This document shows positions 42,351 to 51,457 of a DNA stretch of 64,000 nt, in pieces. This stretch comes from Byssovorax sp. (lineage in GTDB: Bacteria; Myxococcota_A; Polyangia; Polyangiales; Polyangiaceae). Location: assembly GCA_025362495.1 (NCBI GenBank), contig JANYGI010000002.1, positions 49,373 through 113,372 on the forward strand, read 5' to 3'. The notes under the pieces were generated by a model. It searched no databases. It worked only from the letters and a program-made list of their open reading frames with translations, and was not told where the DNA came from. Each line of letters starts with the position of its first letter. Within the stretch, counting starts at the first letter, position 1. The translations under genes were made by a program, and so were the position numbers.

Positions 42351-43730
42351 ATGGCGGACGCCGCGGACCTGACCACGAGCCTCCTGGCGCGCCCGCCGCG
42401 GGCCGTCCTCGAAGCCTTCGATCTCCACGTGATCGCCGGGCCCGACGCCGGCGCGCACCGTCGCCTCGGGCCCGGGCGCATCCGCGTCGGGACGGCGCCC
42501 GCGTGCGACGTGCGGCTCGGGGATCCGACGGTGTCGCACCTCCATTGCCAGCTCGAGATTCATGGGCACGGCGTCCATGTCACCGATCTCGAGAGCACCA
42601 ACGGCACGTTCGTCGACGGCGTGCGGGTGTATTCCGCCGAGCTCAGCGCGGGCGGGACGGTGACGATCGGGGCCACCGTCCTGCGGCTCGAGCTCACCGG
42701 CGAGCCGGTCTACGTCGAGCTCTCGCGCGCCGATCGCTTCGGCCGTTTCCTGGGCGCCAGCGCCGAGATCCGTCGGGTCTACGCCATCCTGGAGCGCGTG
42801 GCGCCCACCGACGCGACCATCCTCATCCAGGGCGAAACAGGCACGGGCAAGGAGGCCCTGGCCCTGGCGATCCACGAGGCGTCCGAGCGCGAAGGCGGGC
42901 CGTTCATCGCCGTCGACTGCGGCGCCATCGCCGAGAACCTCTTCGAGAGCGAGCTCTTCGGGCACGTCCGCGGGGCCTTCAGCGGCGCGGTGATCGACCG
43001 GACTGGCCTCTTCGAACAGGCCAATGGAGGCACGCTGTTCCTCGACGAGATCGGGGAGCTCCCGCTCTCGCTCCAGCCCAAGCTGCTCCGCGTGCTGGAG
43101 ATGCGCGAGATCCGTCGCGTCGGCGCGAGCACCACCAAGCGCGTCGACGTCCGCGTCCTCGCGGCGACGAACCGGATGGTGGCCCGTCAGGTCAACGAGG
43201 GCACGTTCCGCGAGGATCTCTATTACCGGCTGGCCGTGCTCGAGGTCATCATTCCTCCGCTCCGCGCCCGCCGCGAGGACATCCCTCCTCTGGCCGCGCA
43301 TTTTTACCAGAGCTTCTCCGGGCGCAGCGACCCTTTGCCGCCGGAGTTCCTGGCGACGCTGGCCGCGCGCGCCTGGCCGGGGAACGTGCGCGAGCTGCGC
43401 AATTTCATCGAGCGGAGCGTCTCGCTCGGGTGGGTGACGCGGCAGAGCGAGAAGTCGATGGGCCTGCCCACCAGCGCTCCGCCGGGCCTGCCGGCGAGCG
43501 CGCCGCCGGGGCTCGAGGCCCTGTTGCCCATGGATCTGCCGCTGAAAGAGGCGCGCGAGCTCTGGACCAACCGCTTCGAGAGCCTCTATGTCAGCGCCCT
43601 GCTCCGCCGGTGCCACGGTAACGTGACGCGGGCCGCCGAGCTCGCGGGCGTGAATCGACGCTCGCTCCAGCGCTTGATGGCCCAGCACGGGCTCCGCTCG
43701 GGCGACGGCGACGATGATGCCGACGAGTGA
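42351..43730 (+). CDS. FHA-domain sigma54-dependent transcriptional activator
   Basis: FHA 'IRVGTAPACDVRLGDPTVSHLHCQLEIHG...DLESTNGTFVDGVRV'; AAA+ 'GETGTGKEALALAIHE', 'GAFSGA' loop, 'LFLDEIGELP'; C-terminal Fis HTH 'RCHGNVTRAAELAGVNRRSLQRLMAQHGL'. Confidence 0.96.
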   Translation: MADAADLTTSLLARPPRAVLEAFDLHVIAGPDAGAHRRLGPGRIRVGTAPACDVRLGDPTVSHLHCQLEIHGHGVHVTDLESTNGTFVDGVRVYSAELSAGGTVTIGATVLRLELTGEPVYVELSRADRFGRFLGASAEIRRVYAILERVAPTDATILIQGETGTGKEALALAIHEASEREGGPFIAVDCGAIAENLFESELFGHVRGAFSGAVIDRTGLFEQANGGTLFLDEIGELPLSLQPKLLRVLEMREIRRVGASTTKRVDVRVLAATNRMVARQVNEGTFREDLYYRLAVLEVIIPPLRARREDIPPLAAHFYQSFSGRSDPLPPEFLATLAARAWPGNVRELRNFIERSVSLGWVTRQSEKSMGLPTSAPPGLPASAPPGLEALLPMDLPLKEARELWTNRFESLYVSALLRRCHGNVTRAAELAGVNRRSLQRLMAQHGLRSGDGDDDADE

Positions 43731-43738
43731 GAGGCTCG

Positions 43739-44611
43739 CTACGGGAGCGGCTCGAGCTCGGCGCGGCACCAGCTCCGATCCTCGGCAGAGGGCTTGAGAG
43801 GGCCGCCCATGGTCCCGCACGACACGGCCCCTCCGTCCAGATCTTGGTAGTGCAGGAAGGACTGGAATCGATCGTCCCCGGGGTGCGCCACGTCGACCCC
43901 GACGTTCCAGTGGACGACGCGCGTGGACGTCAGCTTGGTCATGCCGAGATCGGTCGCTGGGATGGAGACCTCGACGTTGTAGCCGGCCCCGTCGACCGTC
44001 GTCACCCAGGCGCCTTTGAAGGTCGAGCCCGGCGCGCGCAGCCCCTTCTTCCCGTCCGTCGAGGGCGCGAGGATCACGCTCACTGCATGATCGGTGGTCA
44101 GAGTGCCAGTCGCCTCGTCGATGGTGACGAAGTAGAGCTCGACGGCGTCGCCCTTGTAAAGCATGGTGATATCGGGGTACGGGGCGACCGGCGTGGCCTT
44201 GTTGACGCGCACATGGACGTGAATGGCGTCCGCGGTCCACGCCGAGCGGATGACCACGCTCACCGGGTCCGACGAGAGCCACGTCGGCTTCGGGCAATCG
44301 GTGTACTGCCCCTTGGCGGGATTGAACGCGATCGACGGTAGCCCGCAGAATTCGCTCGGATCGCCGTCGATCAAGGGCGCGAAGCCCGGTGGGGCGGCCG
44401 CGATCGGGGTACAGCCCAGCAGCGACGTCGAGTCGCAGGCGGGGTTGCCGTCGGGCGCGTCGGCGGCGGCGTCCGCGTCCCCGCCGGCGGTCAGGCCGTC
44501 GAAGGACGAGAAGAAAATGCAGCCCGCGAAGGCCGGAGCGGCGCCGACGCCGAGGGCGGCGGAGACGACCGCAGTGAGCACGCGAAGCGGAGAAACACGA
44601 ATCGATCGCAT
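43739..44611 (-). CDS. Secreted CBM9/DOMON-like hypothetical protein
   Basis: 'IDGDPSEFCGLPSIAF...SVVIRSAWTADAIHVHVRVNKATP...LYKGDAVELYF' CBM9-like pattern. Confidence 0.6.
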   Translation of the reverse strand: MRSIRVSPLRVLTAVVSAALGVGAAPAFAGCIFFSSFDGLTAGGDADAAADAPDGNPACDSTSLLGCTPIAAAPPGFAPLIDGDPSEFCGLPSIAFNPAKGQYTDCPKPTWLSSDPVSVVIRSAWTADAIHVHVRVNKATPVAPYPDITMLYKGDAVELYFVTIDEATGTLTTDHAVSVILAPSTDGKKGLRAPGSTFKGAWVTTVDGAGYNVEVSIPATDLGMTKLTSTRVVHWNVGVDVAHPGDDRFQSFLHYQDLDGGAVSCGTMGGPLKPSAEDRSWCRAELEPLP

Positions 44612-44612
44612 C

Positions 44613-45431
44613 TCAGAAGGTCAGCAGAAAGGGGACGCGCGGCGGGGCGACGAGCCGCTGCGCGACCGGGCTCGCGCGGGGATCGGGGCGGGTGAGCCAG
44701 TAGATCATCGCCGCGCCCATCGCGACGATCCCGACACCGAGGAGCGTGTCGCCGACGATGATCTTGGTGCGGGTGGCGTCGACGTCCGACTGAGCGCAGC
44801 GCGGCGCGCAGCCGGAGTGCAGGTCCCGGAGCGAGGCGCTGCCCACGAGATCGAGCGCGAGGCCCGTCCCGGCAGAGGCGATCCCCAGCGCGCCGAAGGC
44901 CATCGAGAGCGGCGGGATCGAGGCGCGCTTCGGCGGCGGCGGCGGCGTCTTCGCGGGGATCGTCACGCGCAGGAGGCGATTCTTCTCGCCCGTGGTGATG
45001 AGCACGGGCAGCTCGATCGGCGGCGCGCCGCGCGGCTCGAAGCGAAACGTGCGCTGCCCCGGGTTCACCTCGAGCGCGGTGCCGGTGAGCCGTGGCTGCG
45101 CGAGCACGCCGTCGACGAGGACGCGGACGTCGGGCCGATCGGTGTCGTCGGGCGCGCGCGCGCTGACGATGACCGAGGCGATCGCGCCCTCGACCTCGCG
45201 GATCCACGTCACGCAGTCGCGACGAACGATCTCGGGGCACGCGTCGCGGCTGCACACGCCGAGCTCGACGCGCGACGCGAGGAGATCGCCGGCGAGGCGC
45301 AGGCGCTGGGCTTCCTCGTAGGAGCGCACGCACGCCGCCTTGGTGTCGTCGGCGCGGGCCGCGGTGGAGTGAAGCGCGGCGACGGCGATGAGCGACAGGC
45401 CGACGAGGAGATCGAGCGGAATGCGCGCCAC
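44613..45431 (-). CDS. Membrane protein of unknown function (PEGA-like region)
   Basis: Signal peptide, 'DVRVLVDGVLAQPRLTGTALEVNPGQRTFRFEPRGAPPIELPVLI' PEGA-like, C-terminal TM segments. Confidence 0.55.
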   Translation of the reverse strand: MARIPLDLLVGLSLIAVAALHSTAARADDTKAACVRSYEEAQRLRLAGDLLASRVELGVCSRDACPEIVRRDCVTWIREVEGAIASVIVSARAPDDTDRPDVRVLVDGVLAQPRLTGTALEVNPGQRTFRFEPRGAPPIELPVLITTGEKNRLLRVTIPAKTPPPPPKRASIPPLSMAFGALGIASAGTGLALDLVGSASLRDLHSGCAPRCAQSDVDATRTKIIVGDTLLGVGIVAMGAAMIYWLTRPDPRASPVAQRLVAPPRVPFLLTF

Positions 45432-45473
45432 GGCCGCGAGGATACAGGAATCACGCGCCGCGGCGGGGCGCGC

Positions 45474-46913
45474 TCACAGGCACTCGGGCTTGATGTGCCA
45501 GATCCCCGCGGCGTCACGGCTCCGGCAATCGTCGCCGCGCGCCGGCGCCACGACGGGGCGCGCGCGATGCGAGGACGACGCGCGCGGCGCCGACGCGGCG
45601 GGCGGCGTGGCCACGGAGGCCAGCGCGATCGGCGGCGCCGCCGACGCCGACGGTGCCTGGACGCTGGCGACCATCTCCGCCGGCGCGGACGCCGAGGCCG
45701 CCGCAGCCGCCTCGATCATCGCGGTGGGCGCGCTCGGGCCGTGCAACGCGAGCCGCAGCGCTACGCCGGCGAGCAGGGCGAGCCCCGCGCCGACGAGCGT
45801 CGCCGTTCGCTTCCACGGCCACCGCGGCCTCGTCATCAGCGTCGTCGCGGTGACGGCCACGCCCGCGGGCGCGATGCTCGCGGGCGCCGTGCTCGTCGGC
45901 GCGGCGGCCGCTTCCACGCGCGGCGCGAGCTCCGGCGCGGCGCCTCGTCGCTCGATCTCCACGAGCTTCGCCGCGCGCGCCGCGAGCGTGTCGTGCGCCA
46001 GCTCTTCGACCCACGCGCCGACCTGCGCCGGCGTCGCGGGCGGCACGCACGCCTCGAGCGCGAGCGCCAGATCGCGCGCCGTGGCGAAGCGACGATCGGG
46101 CGATCGCTGCAGCGCGCGGTGCACGATCGCGTCGAGCTCGCGCGGGATCGACGGCACCACCGAGCTCGGCGGCGGGGCGCGTTCGTTGAGGATCCGGCTG
46201 TAAATGTGGCCCTCGGAATCACCGTCGAAGAGGCGCTTGTTCGCGAGCATCTCCCACAGCACCACCGCCGCGGCCCAGACGTCGCTCTGCCGACTCACCT
46301 CCCCGGCCCGCAGCTGCTCCGGCGCCATGTAGGGGATTTTCCCTTTGAGCTGGCCTTCGCGAGTCGTCTGCGATCGCCCCGTGGCCTTGGCGACGCCGAA
46401 GTCGACGACGCGCGCGGTGCCGTCGGAGCCGACGAGCACGTTCTGCGGAGAGACGTCGCGGTGCACGAGATCGAGCGGCTCGCCCCGATCGTCACGCGCC
46501 TCGTGCGCCGCGTGGAGCCCGTGGAGCATGCCCGCGGCGATGGCCACCGCGACGGCGACGGGAGCGGGCTCACCGCGCTTGGCCGTGAGCTTCAGCAGCC
46601 GCGCGAGCGACTCGCCCGCGATGTACTCGAGGACCAAGAGGATCTCGTCGCCCTCGTGCACGAAGTCGAGCGTCGAGACCACGTTGGGGTGGCGGACGCG
46701 GCTCGCCATCCGCGCTTCATCGAGGAACATCGCGACGAAGTCCGGATCGTGGGCGAACTGCGCATGGAGCTTCTTGATCGCGACGATCCGGTTGAAGCCC
46801 GCAGGACCGCGGAGCTGACCGAAGTGCACCGCGGCCATTCCGCCCGCCGCGATCCGATCGTGGATCACATAACGACCACGTGGTTGGGCCGAGCCGGGGT
46901 CCGCCGACGTCAT
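45474..46913 (-). CDS. Serine/threonine protein kinase, membrane-anchored
   Basis: 'VIHDRIAAGGMAAVHFGQL...LVHRDVSPQNVLVGSDGTARVVDFGVAKA...GKIPYMAPEQL', single TM near the C-terminus. Confidence 0.96.
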   Translation of the reverse strand: MTSADPGSAQPRGRYVIHDRIAAGGMAAVHFGQLRGPAGFNRIVAIKKLHAQFAHDPDFVAMFLDEARMASRVRHPNVVSTLDFVHEGDEILLVLEYIAGESLARLLKLTAKRGEPAPVAVAVAIAAGMLHGLHAAHEARDDRGEPLDLVHRDVSPQNVLVGSDGTARVVDFGVAKATGRSQTTREGQLKGKIPYMAPEQLRAGEVSRQSDVWAAAVVLWEMLANKRLFDGDSEGHIYSRILNERAPPPSSVVPSIPRELDAIVHRALQRSPDRRFATARDLALALEACVPPATPAQVGAWVEELAHDTLAARAAKLVEIERRGAAPELAPRVEAAAAPTSTAPASIAPAGVAVTATTLMTRPRWPWKRTATLVGAGLALLAGVALRLALHGPSAPTAMIEAAAAASASAPAEMVASVQAPSASAAPPIALASVATPPAASAPRASSSHRARPVVAPARGDDCRSRDAAGIWHIKPECL

Positions 46914-47063
46914 CCCGGCCAGGGTACACGCCCGCGACCAGCCCGGCGCGGTCGTTGACAAATCCGCGCGAGGCCCAAGAATGGCCTCTCGGCGCGAGGC
47001 ATTTTGCCCGCGCCTTCACGGAAACCCGCCGGGTGCGAACGCCCCGGCAGTGGAGAATTGAAA

Positions 47064-47636
47064 ATGCATCCTGGAATGATTGCCTGGTGGAAACAGGCGC
47101 GCCGACACGGTGATTGCGGCGCACACGCGGGCGACGGCCCGCAGGGCGAAGGCGGCGGGGGCGGGGGCGGCTGGGGTCGCCACGGTCACCACGGACCTGG
47201 CCATCACGGTCCTGGCCATCACGGCCCTGGCCACGAGGGCTGGGGCGGCGAGCACGCCCACGCGGGCGGCGAGCTCGACGGCGACTTCGGCGGCGGATCC
47301 TTCGGTGTTCGACGGCCGCTTCGCTTCCTGGCCTACAAGCTCGAGCTCGACGAAAAGCAGGTGGCCGAGCTGGCTCGGGTCCTCAACGAGCTCAAGACGG
47401 AGCGGGCCCAGGCCGAGGTCGATCACCGGCGCACCATCGCCGGGTTCGCCGACGCAGTCTCGGCCGAGGCCTTCGACGAAAAGGCCGTCTCCGGCGTGGC
47501 CACCGAGCGCGTGAAAAGCGCCGAGCGCCTGCGCGACGCCGTGGTCAAGGCCCTCTCCCGCATCCACGCCTTGCTCTCGCCGGAGCAGCGCGCGAAGTTC
47601 GCCTACCTCATCCGCACCGGCGCCCTCACCCTGTAG
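47064..47636 (+). CDS. Spy/CpxP-like periplasmic-sensor-family protein with His-rich N-terminus
   Basis: 'HGHHGPGHHGPGHHGPGHEGWGGEHAH' followed by 'LELDEKQVAELARVLNELKTERAQAEVDHRRTIAGFADAVSAEAFD...LSPEQRAKFAYLI'. Confidence 0.75.
   Translation: MHPGMIAWWKQARRHGDCGAHAGDGPQGEGGGGGGGWGRHGHHGPGHHGPGHHGPGHEGWGGEHAHAGGELDGDFGGGSFGVRRPLRFLAYKLELDEKQVAELARVLNELKTERAQAEVDHRRTIAGFADAVSAEAFDEKAVSGVATERVKSAERLRDAVVKALSRIHALLSPEQRAKFAYLIRTGALTL
47187..47231. repeat. 3 x 15-bp tandem repeat encoding HHGPG
   Basis: CACCACGGACCTGGC / CATCACGGTCCTGGC / CATCACGGCCCTGGC. Confidence 0.9.
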
Positions 47637-47657
47637 CGCCCGCAAATCCCGCCCATC

Positions 47658-47702
47658 CGGCCCCTCCCTGCGTATCGCTGAGTGAGGGGCCGCTCCTTTT
47701 CC
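47658..47702 (+). terminator. Rho-independent-type terminator
   Basis: CGGCCCCTC ... GAGGGGCCG perfect 9-bp stem followed by CTCCTTTTCC, ~20 bp after the stop of the Spy-like gene. Confidence 0.7.
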
Positions 47703-47787
47703 AGACCCACGCTATCGCCATTCCTCACAATGGATGAGCGGCGTGGCGACACGAAGCCTTCGACCTCGCGCGGTGATCGGTATCGCC

Positions 47788-48267
47788 TCAGCGCAGGCTA
47801 TCACGCAACGTCGTGCCGGTGCGGAGGTAATGGTTCAGCCGGGCCTCCCAGTCGCGCATGAAGGACTGGTAATGCTCCTCGGTGAACGCCGCCACGAACG
47901 CGTCGCCCGCGGGGCCGAGGCTGGTGTGGGAGTACGTCACGACGGCCTCGCAGCCGCCAGGAGCCGCGGAGAGCTGGATGCGAAGCTTGCAGGCCGTCAC
48001 CGTCGGCGAGATCTTCACCATCTCGATGAAGCCCGCCTCCGGCTCGTGACGGGTGATGATCCACACCGCGTCGATCGGCGCGGCCGAGGTCACAAACACG
48101 CAGTCTGGCTCGGCGACACCGCTGCTGCTCAACACGAGCGTGGGGTCCCACCCTTCGATCCAGTCGACCTCACGGACCGGGCAGAGCAGCGGAAACACGC
48201 GTGACGGCGCGGCCACGAGACGCTGAGTGAAAGATCGGGTGATCCGGTTCGGCGTTGTCAGCTTCAT
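47788..48267 (-). CDS. SRPBCC/START-like family protein
   Basis: 'RSFTQRLVAAPSRVFPLLCPVREVDWIEGWDP...' with C-terminal amphipathic helix 'EEHYQSFMRDWEARLNHYL'. Confidence 0.6.
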   Translation of the reverse strand: MKLTTPNRITRSFTQRLVAAPSRVFPLLCPVREVDWIEGWDPTLVLSSSGVAEPDCVFVTSAAPIDAVWIITRHEPEAGFIEMVKISPTVTACKLRIQLSAAPGGCEAVVTYSHTSLGPAGDAFVAAFTEEHYQSFMRDWEARLNHYLRTGTTLRDSLR

Positions 48268-48344
48268 CGTCGTCGCGAACGATGCGACCACGCATCCGCC
48301 CGGCCGTCGAGCCCCAACCCGGTAGCGTGGCCCACGCCAGCAGC

Positions 48345-49979
48345 TCAATGCTCGCCGGGATCGATCCTGGCGAACACCTCGGCGGTGGGGCGGGCGCGGA
48401 AGAGCAGGCTGCGCAGGGGTGCTTCCGCCATGATGCCTTCCCAGGTGCGCCGGCGCGGGCGCTTCATCTGATCGGCGAGGCCGCCGGGAAAGCCAGTGAT
48501 CGGATCGGCGTACTCCACCAGGATGGCGTGCTGGTGGATCCGATTGTCACGCTTCATCCCGTGAATGGCGATCACGTCACCCGGGCGGATCTCGTCGGCA
48601 TGATCGGTGAGGAACTGGAAGTAGCGCGAGCGCTCGCGGAACTCGATCCGCTCTTTGCCGGCGAACCGTCGCATCGTGAAGAGCGAGGGTTGCGCCTCGG
48701 CGAACTGGCCGAAGGCGATCACCCCGCGCAGATTGGCAGTCCCCGCCTCGTCGAAGCGGAGCCGGCCCCGATCGCGGCCGAGCGAGGGGCCGCGCGGGCG
48801 GAACCACGAGCCCGAGGTGCGCTCGAACGTATCGAGGACGAAATCGACGCAGACCTCGGGCGGCCAGGCGTTGCCGGCGCCGTCGAAGACCGCGTACGTG
48901 GTGCCGTCGTAGTCGAAGCTGCTGCGGCCCGAGAGGTACGCCGAGGCCCACACGGGCCGGAGCGTGCCGTCGCGATCGGGGCCCTTCTCGCCCTCGGGCC
49001 GGTCGAAGCGAAACGACTCGCCGAGCACCGTCGTGACCGTCTCGTGGAGCTTCGCCAGGGCGCGGCGTCGCGGCGCGCCTTCGTCGACGATGGCCTTCAC
49101 GGCGGCGCGCGTGGCGCTGCCTTCGTCGAGGCAGTCGAGGCGGAGCGCGGCGCCGTCGCTGGGGATCAGCGCGCGCGCGTGCCGATCGCCGAAGCGGAGA
49201 TCGGCGACCAGGCCCGCCTCGGTGCGGCGATCGATCCGGGTGCGATCGAAGCCCTCGGCCTCGGCCAGCGCGCGGAGATCGCGGTGCAGCGGCGCCGCGA
49301 GATCCTCGGCGTGGACGGCGACGCGATCGCCGAAGAGGAGATCGGCCGCGCGCCCGTCAAGCGGGCCGTCGACGTAGCGGTACGTGGTCTCGTTTCGCTT
49401 CGTTTCGCGGCGAAGTCGGCGGGTATCGGTGCCGCGCTGGAGCCAGATCTCGGCGTCGGCGAAGAGGTCGACGAGGAAGATCTGCGAGACGAGATCGAGC
49501 GCGTCGAGCGGATCGGGCGAGTACGCGTAGCCCTCGCGCAGGAGGATCGCGCGCAGCGCCTCGGGCTCGCGGCGGTGGCGCGCGCGCAGGCTGGAGACGC
49601 GCGCGCCGGGGCGGGCCTTCTCGAACAGGCGACGCGACGCGAGCCACGCCGGCGGGAGATCGGAGTCAGCGGTGAGCTCCGGCTCGCGCACGAACACCAT
49701 CGGTTCGCCCCGCGCGCGGCCGAATATCTCGGCGCGATTGGCATCGAACGTCGGCGCCCCGGGCAGCTCGGGGAGGCTTGAAATCAAGGCGATCTTCGCG
49801 CGGCAGGCGTCGCGCTCGGCGTCGATCGTCGGGGGCGCGATCGCGGCCGCGGTGGGCGTCGGCGGGGGGCCGCCGTCGTGGTCGAGGGGCGAGGCGCCCG
49901 GGCCGCCGCAGCCCGAGGCGAGCACGAAGGCGGCTGAAAACAAGGCGCGAAGACGCGCGAAATACGGAGCGCTGCGCAT
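48345..49979 (-). CDS. Lipoprotein of unknown function
   Basis: MRSAPYFARLRALFSAAFVLASGCGGPG lipobox; long ORF with coding-like composition. Confidence 0.65.
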   Translation of the reverse strand: MRSAPYFARLRALFSAAFVLASGCGGPGASPLDHDGGPPPTPTAAAIAPPTIDAERDACRAKIALISSLPELPGAPTFDANRAEIFGRARGEPMVFVREPELTADSDLPPAWLASRRLFEKARPGARVSSLRARHRREPEALRAILLREGYAYSPDPLDALDLVSQIFLVDLFADAEIWLQRGTDTRRLRRETKRNETTYRYVDGPLDGRAADLLFGDRVAVHAEDLAAPLHRDLRALAEAEGFDRTRIDRRTEAGLVADLRFGDRHARALIPSDGAALRLDCLDEGSATRAAVKAIVDEGAPRRRALAKLHETVTTVLGESFRFDRPEGEKGPDRDGTLRPVWASAYLSGRSSFDYDGTTYAVFDGAGNAWPPEVCVDFVLDTFERTSGSWFRPRGPSLGRDRGRLRFDEAGTANLRGVIAFGQFAEAQPSLFTMRRFAGKERIEFRERSRYFQFLTDHADEIRPGDVIAIHGMKRDNRIHQHAILVEYADPITGFPGGLADQMKRPRRRTWEGIMAEAPLRSLLFRARPTAEVFARIDPGEH

Positions 49980-50081
49980 CGAGGGTGACGGACAGTATGC
50001 TCGACGCGCTGACTTGATTCCCGATCGCCGCGGGAATGCTATGGGGTGCCCCTCCCCGATGGCGTCGACCCCTGCCCCGCG

Positions 50082-51260
50082 ATGAAACGGCTCCTGACGC
50101 TGCGGATCTACTACGTCGCGTGCTTCCTCGCGCTCGGCGCGTACCTGCCCTTCTTCCCGCGATGGCTCGAGGCGCGCGGCATCCACGGCGCCGCGATGGG
50201 CCTGGTGTCGGCGTCGCTCCCCGCGATGGGCCTCGTCGGTCCGCCGCTCTTCGGCGTCCTCAGCGACCGGCTCGGCCTGCGCGGGGCGCTGCTCCGCGTC
50301 GCCTGCGCGGGCGCCTTCGCGTGCATGGGCGCGCTCGGGGCCACGTTCGCGCTGGGGCATCCGCTCGGCTTCGCGGGGATCTTCGCGGCGGTCCTGGCGT
50401 TCTCGTTCTTCCGATCGCCGATGATCTCGCTCGCCGACGTGATCACCCTGGAGCTGGCGGGCGCGGGGTCGGGCTACGCGCGCACGCGCCTCTGGGGCTC
50501 GCTGGGCTTCCTCGTCGCGGCGCTCGCCGTCGGTCGTTACGTCGATCCCACGGCGCCTGCGGGCCTGCCGCTGGCGATCGCCGCGCCGCTGCTCGCCGCG
50601 CTCCTCGCCGCGTGGACGCTGCCGGCGAAGCGCCTCGCGCCCGGGCTCCCCGCGCCCGGGATGGTCTCGTCGCTGCTCGCGCGCGCCGACCTCCGGTTGT
50701 TCTTCGGAGCTTCATTTCTCGGTCAGATCGCGCACTCCAGCTACGACCTCTGCTTCACGCTGCACCTCCGCGATCTCGGCGCGAGCGACGGCCTCGTCGG
50801 GATCTCGTGGGCGCTCGGGGTGACGTCCGAGGTGGCGCTGATGGCCGGTTCAGGCTGGATTTTCCGACGTTTCACGCCGCCGTGGCTGCTCGCGGCGGCC
50901 TTCCTCGGGGCGGCGCTGCGCTGGTCGCTGATCGCCTCGGTGACCTCGATCCCCGCGCTGCTCGCGCTGCAGCCGCTGCACGCGATCTCGTTCGCGCTGA
51001 TGTGGCTGGCCTCGCTGGCGCACGTGAAAGAGAGCGCCCCGAGCGCGGCGCTGGCGACGGCGCAGGGGGTGTTCTCGGCGGCGGTGGCCGCGGGATCCGT
51101 GCTGGGAATGCCGCTCTGGGGCGCGCTCTATCGACGCCACGGCGGCACGATCACGTTCGAGGTCGCGGCGCTCGTGTCGATCGCGGCGGCGAGCCTCGCT
51201 GTCCTGTGGGCACGGAAGGCGGGCGGTCGCGTTCGAGCGGCCTCGCTCGCGGACGCGTGA
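50082..51260 (+). CDS. MFS transporter (HcaT/nucleoside-proton-symporter-like)
   Basis: 'LRIYYVACFLALGAYLPFFPRWLEARGIHGAAMGLVSASLPAMGLVGPPLFGVLSDRLG' 12-TM pattern. Confidence 0.88.
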   Translation: MKRLLTLRIYYVACFLALGAYLPFFPRWLEARGIHGAAMGLVSASLPAMGLVGPPLFGVLSDRLGLRGALLRVACAGAFACMGALGATFALGHPLGFAGIFAAVLAFSFFRSPMISLADVITLELAGAGSGYARTRLWGSLGFLVAALAVGRYVDPTAPAGLPLAIAAPLLAALLAAWTLPAKRLAPGLPAPGMVSSLLARADLRLFFGASFLGQIAHSSYDLCFTLHLRDLGASDGLVGISWALGVTSEVALMAGSGWIFRRFTPPWLLAAAFLGAALRWSLIASVTSIPALLALQPLHAISFALMWLASLAHVKESAPSAALATAQGVFSAAVAAGSVLGMPLWGALYRRHGGTITFEVAALVSIAAASLAVLWARKAGGRVRAASLADA

Positions 51261-51457
51261 CGACGCAACGCGGGCGGCGGCTCCGGCATCGTCACGGGCG
51301 ATCGCGCGGCGGCTAGCCCCGCGGAATGCAAAACAATCGCCTCCCGCGCCGGCCCGCGGTACACCACGAGGCCGTCTTCGACCCGGCCGAGCCGGACGCA
51401 GAAACCCTTCGATTCGTGGCGCCTCCGGGCCCACCCCAGCCAGCGAGGGCCCATCCC

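Noticed and set aside
48255-49781. 508-aa plus-strand ORF opposite the 48345-49979 lipoprotein
   Set aside because: Minus-strand frame has a lipobox and better protein-like composition; the plus ORF looks like a compositional shadow.
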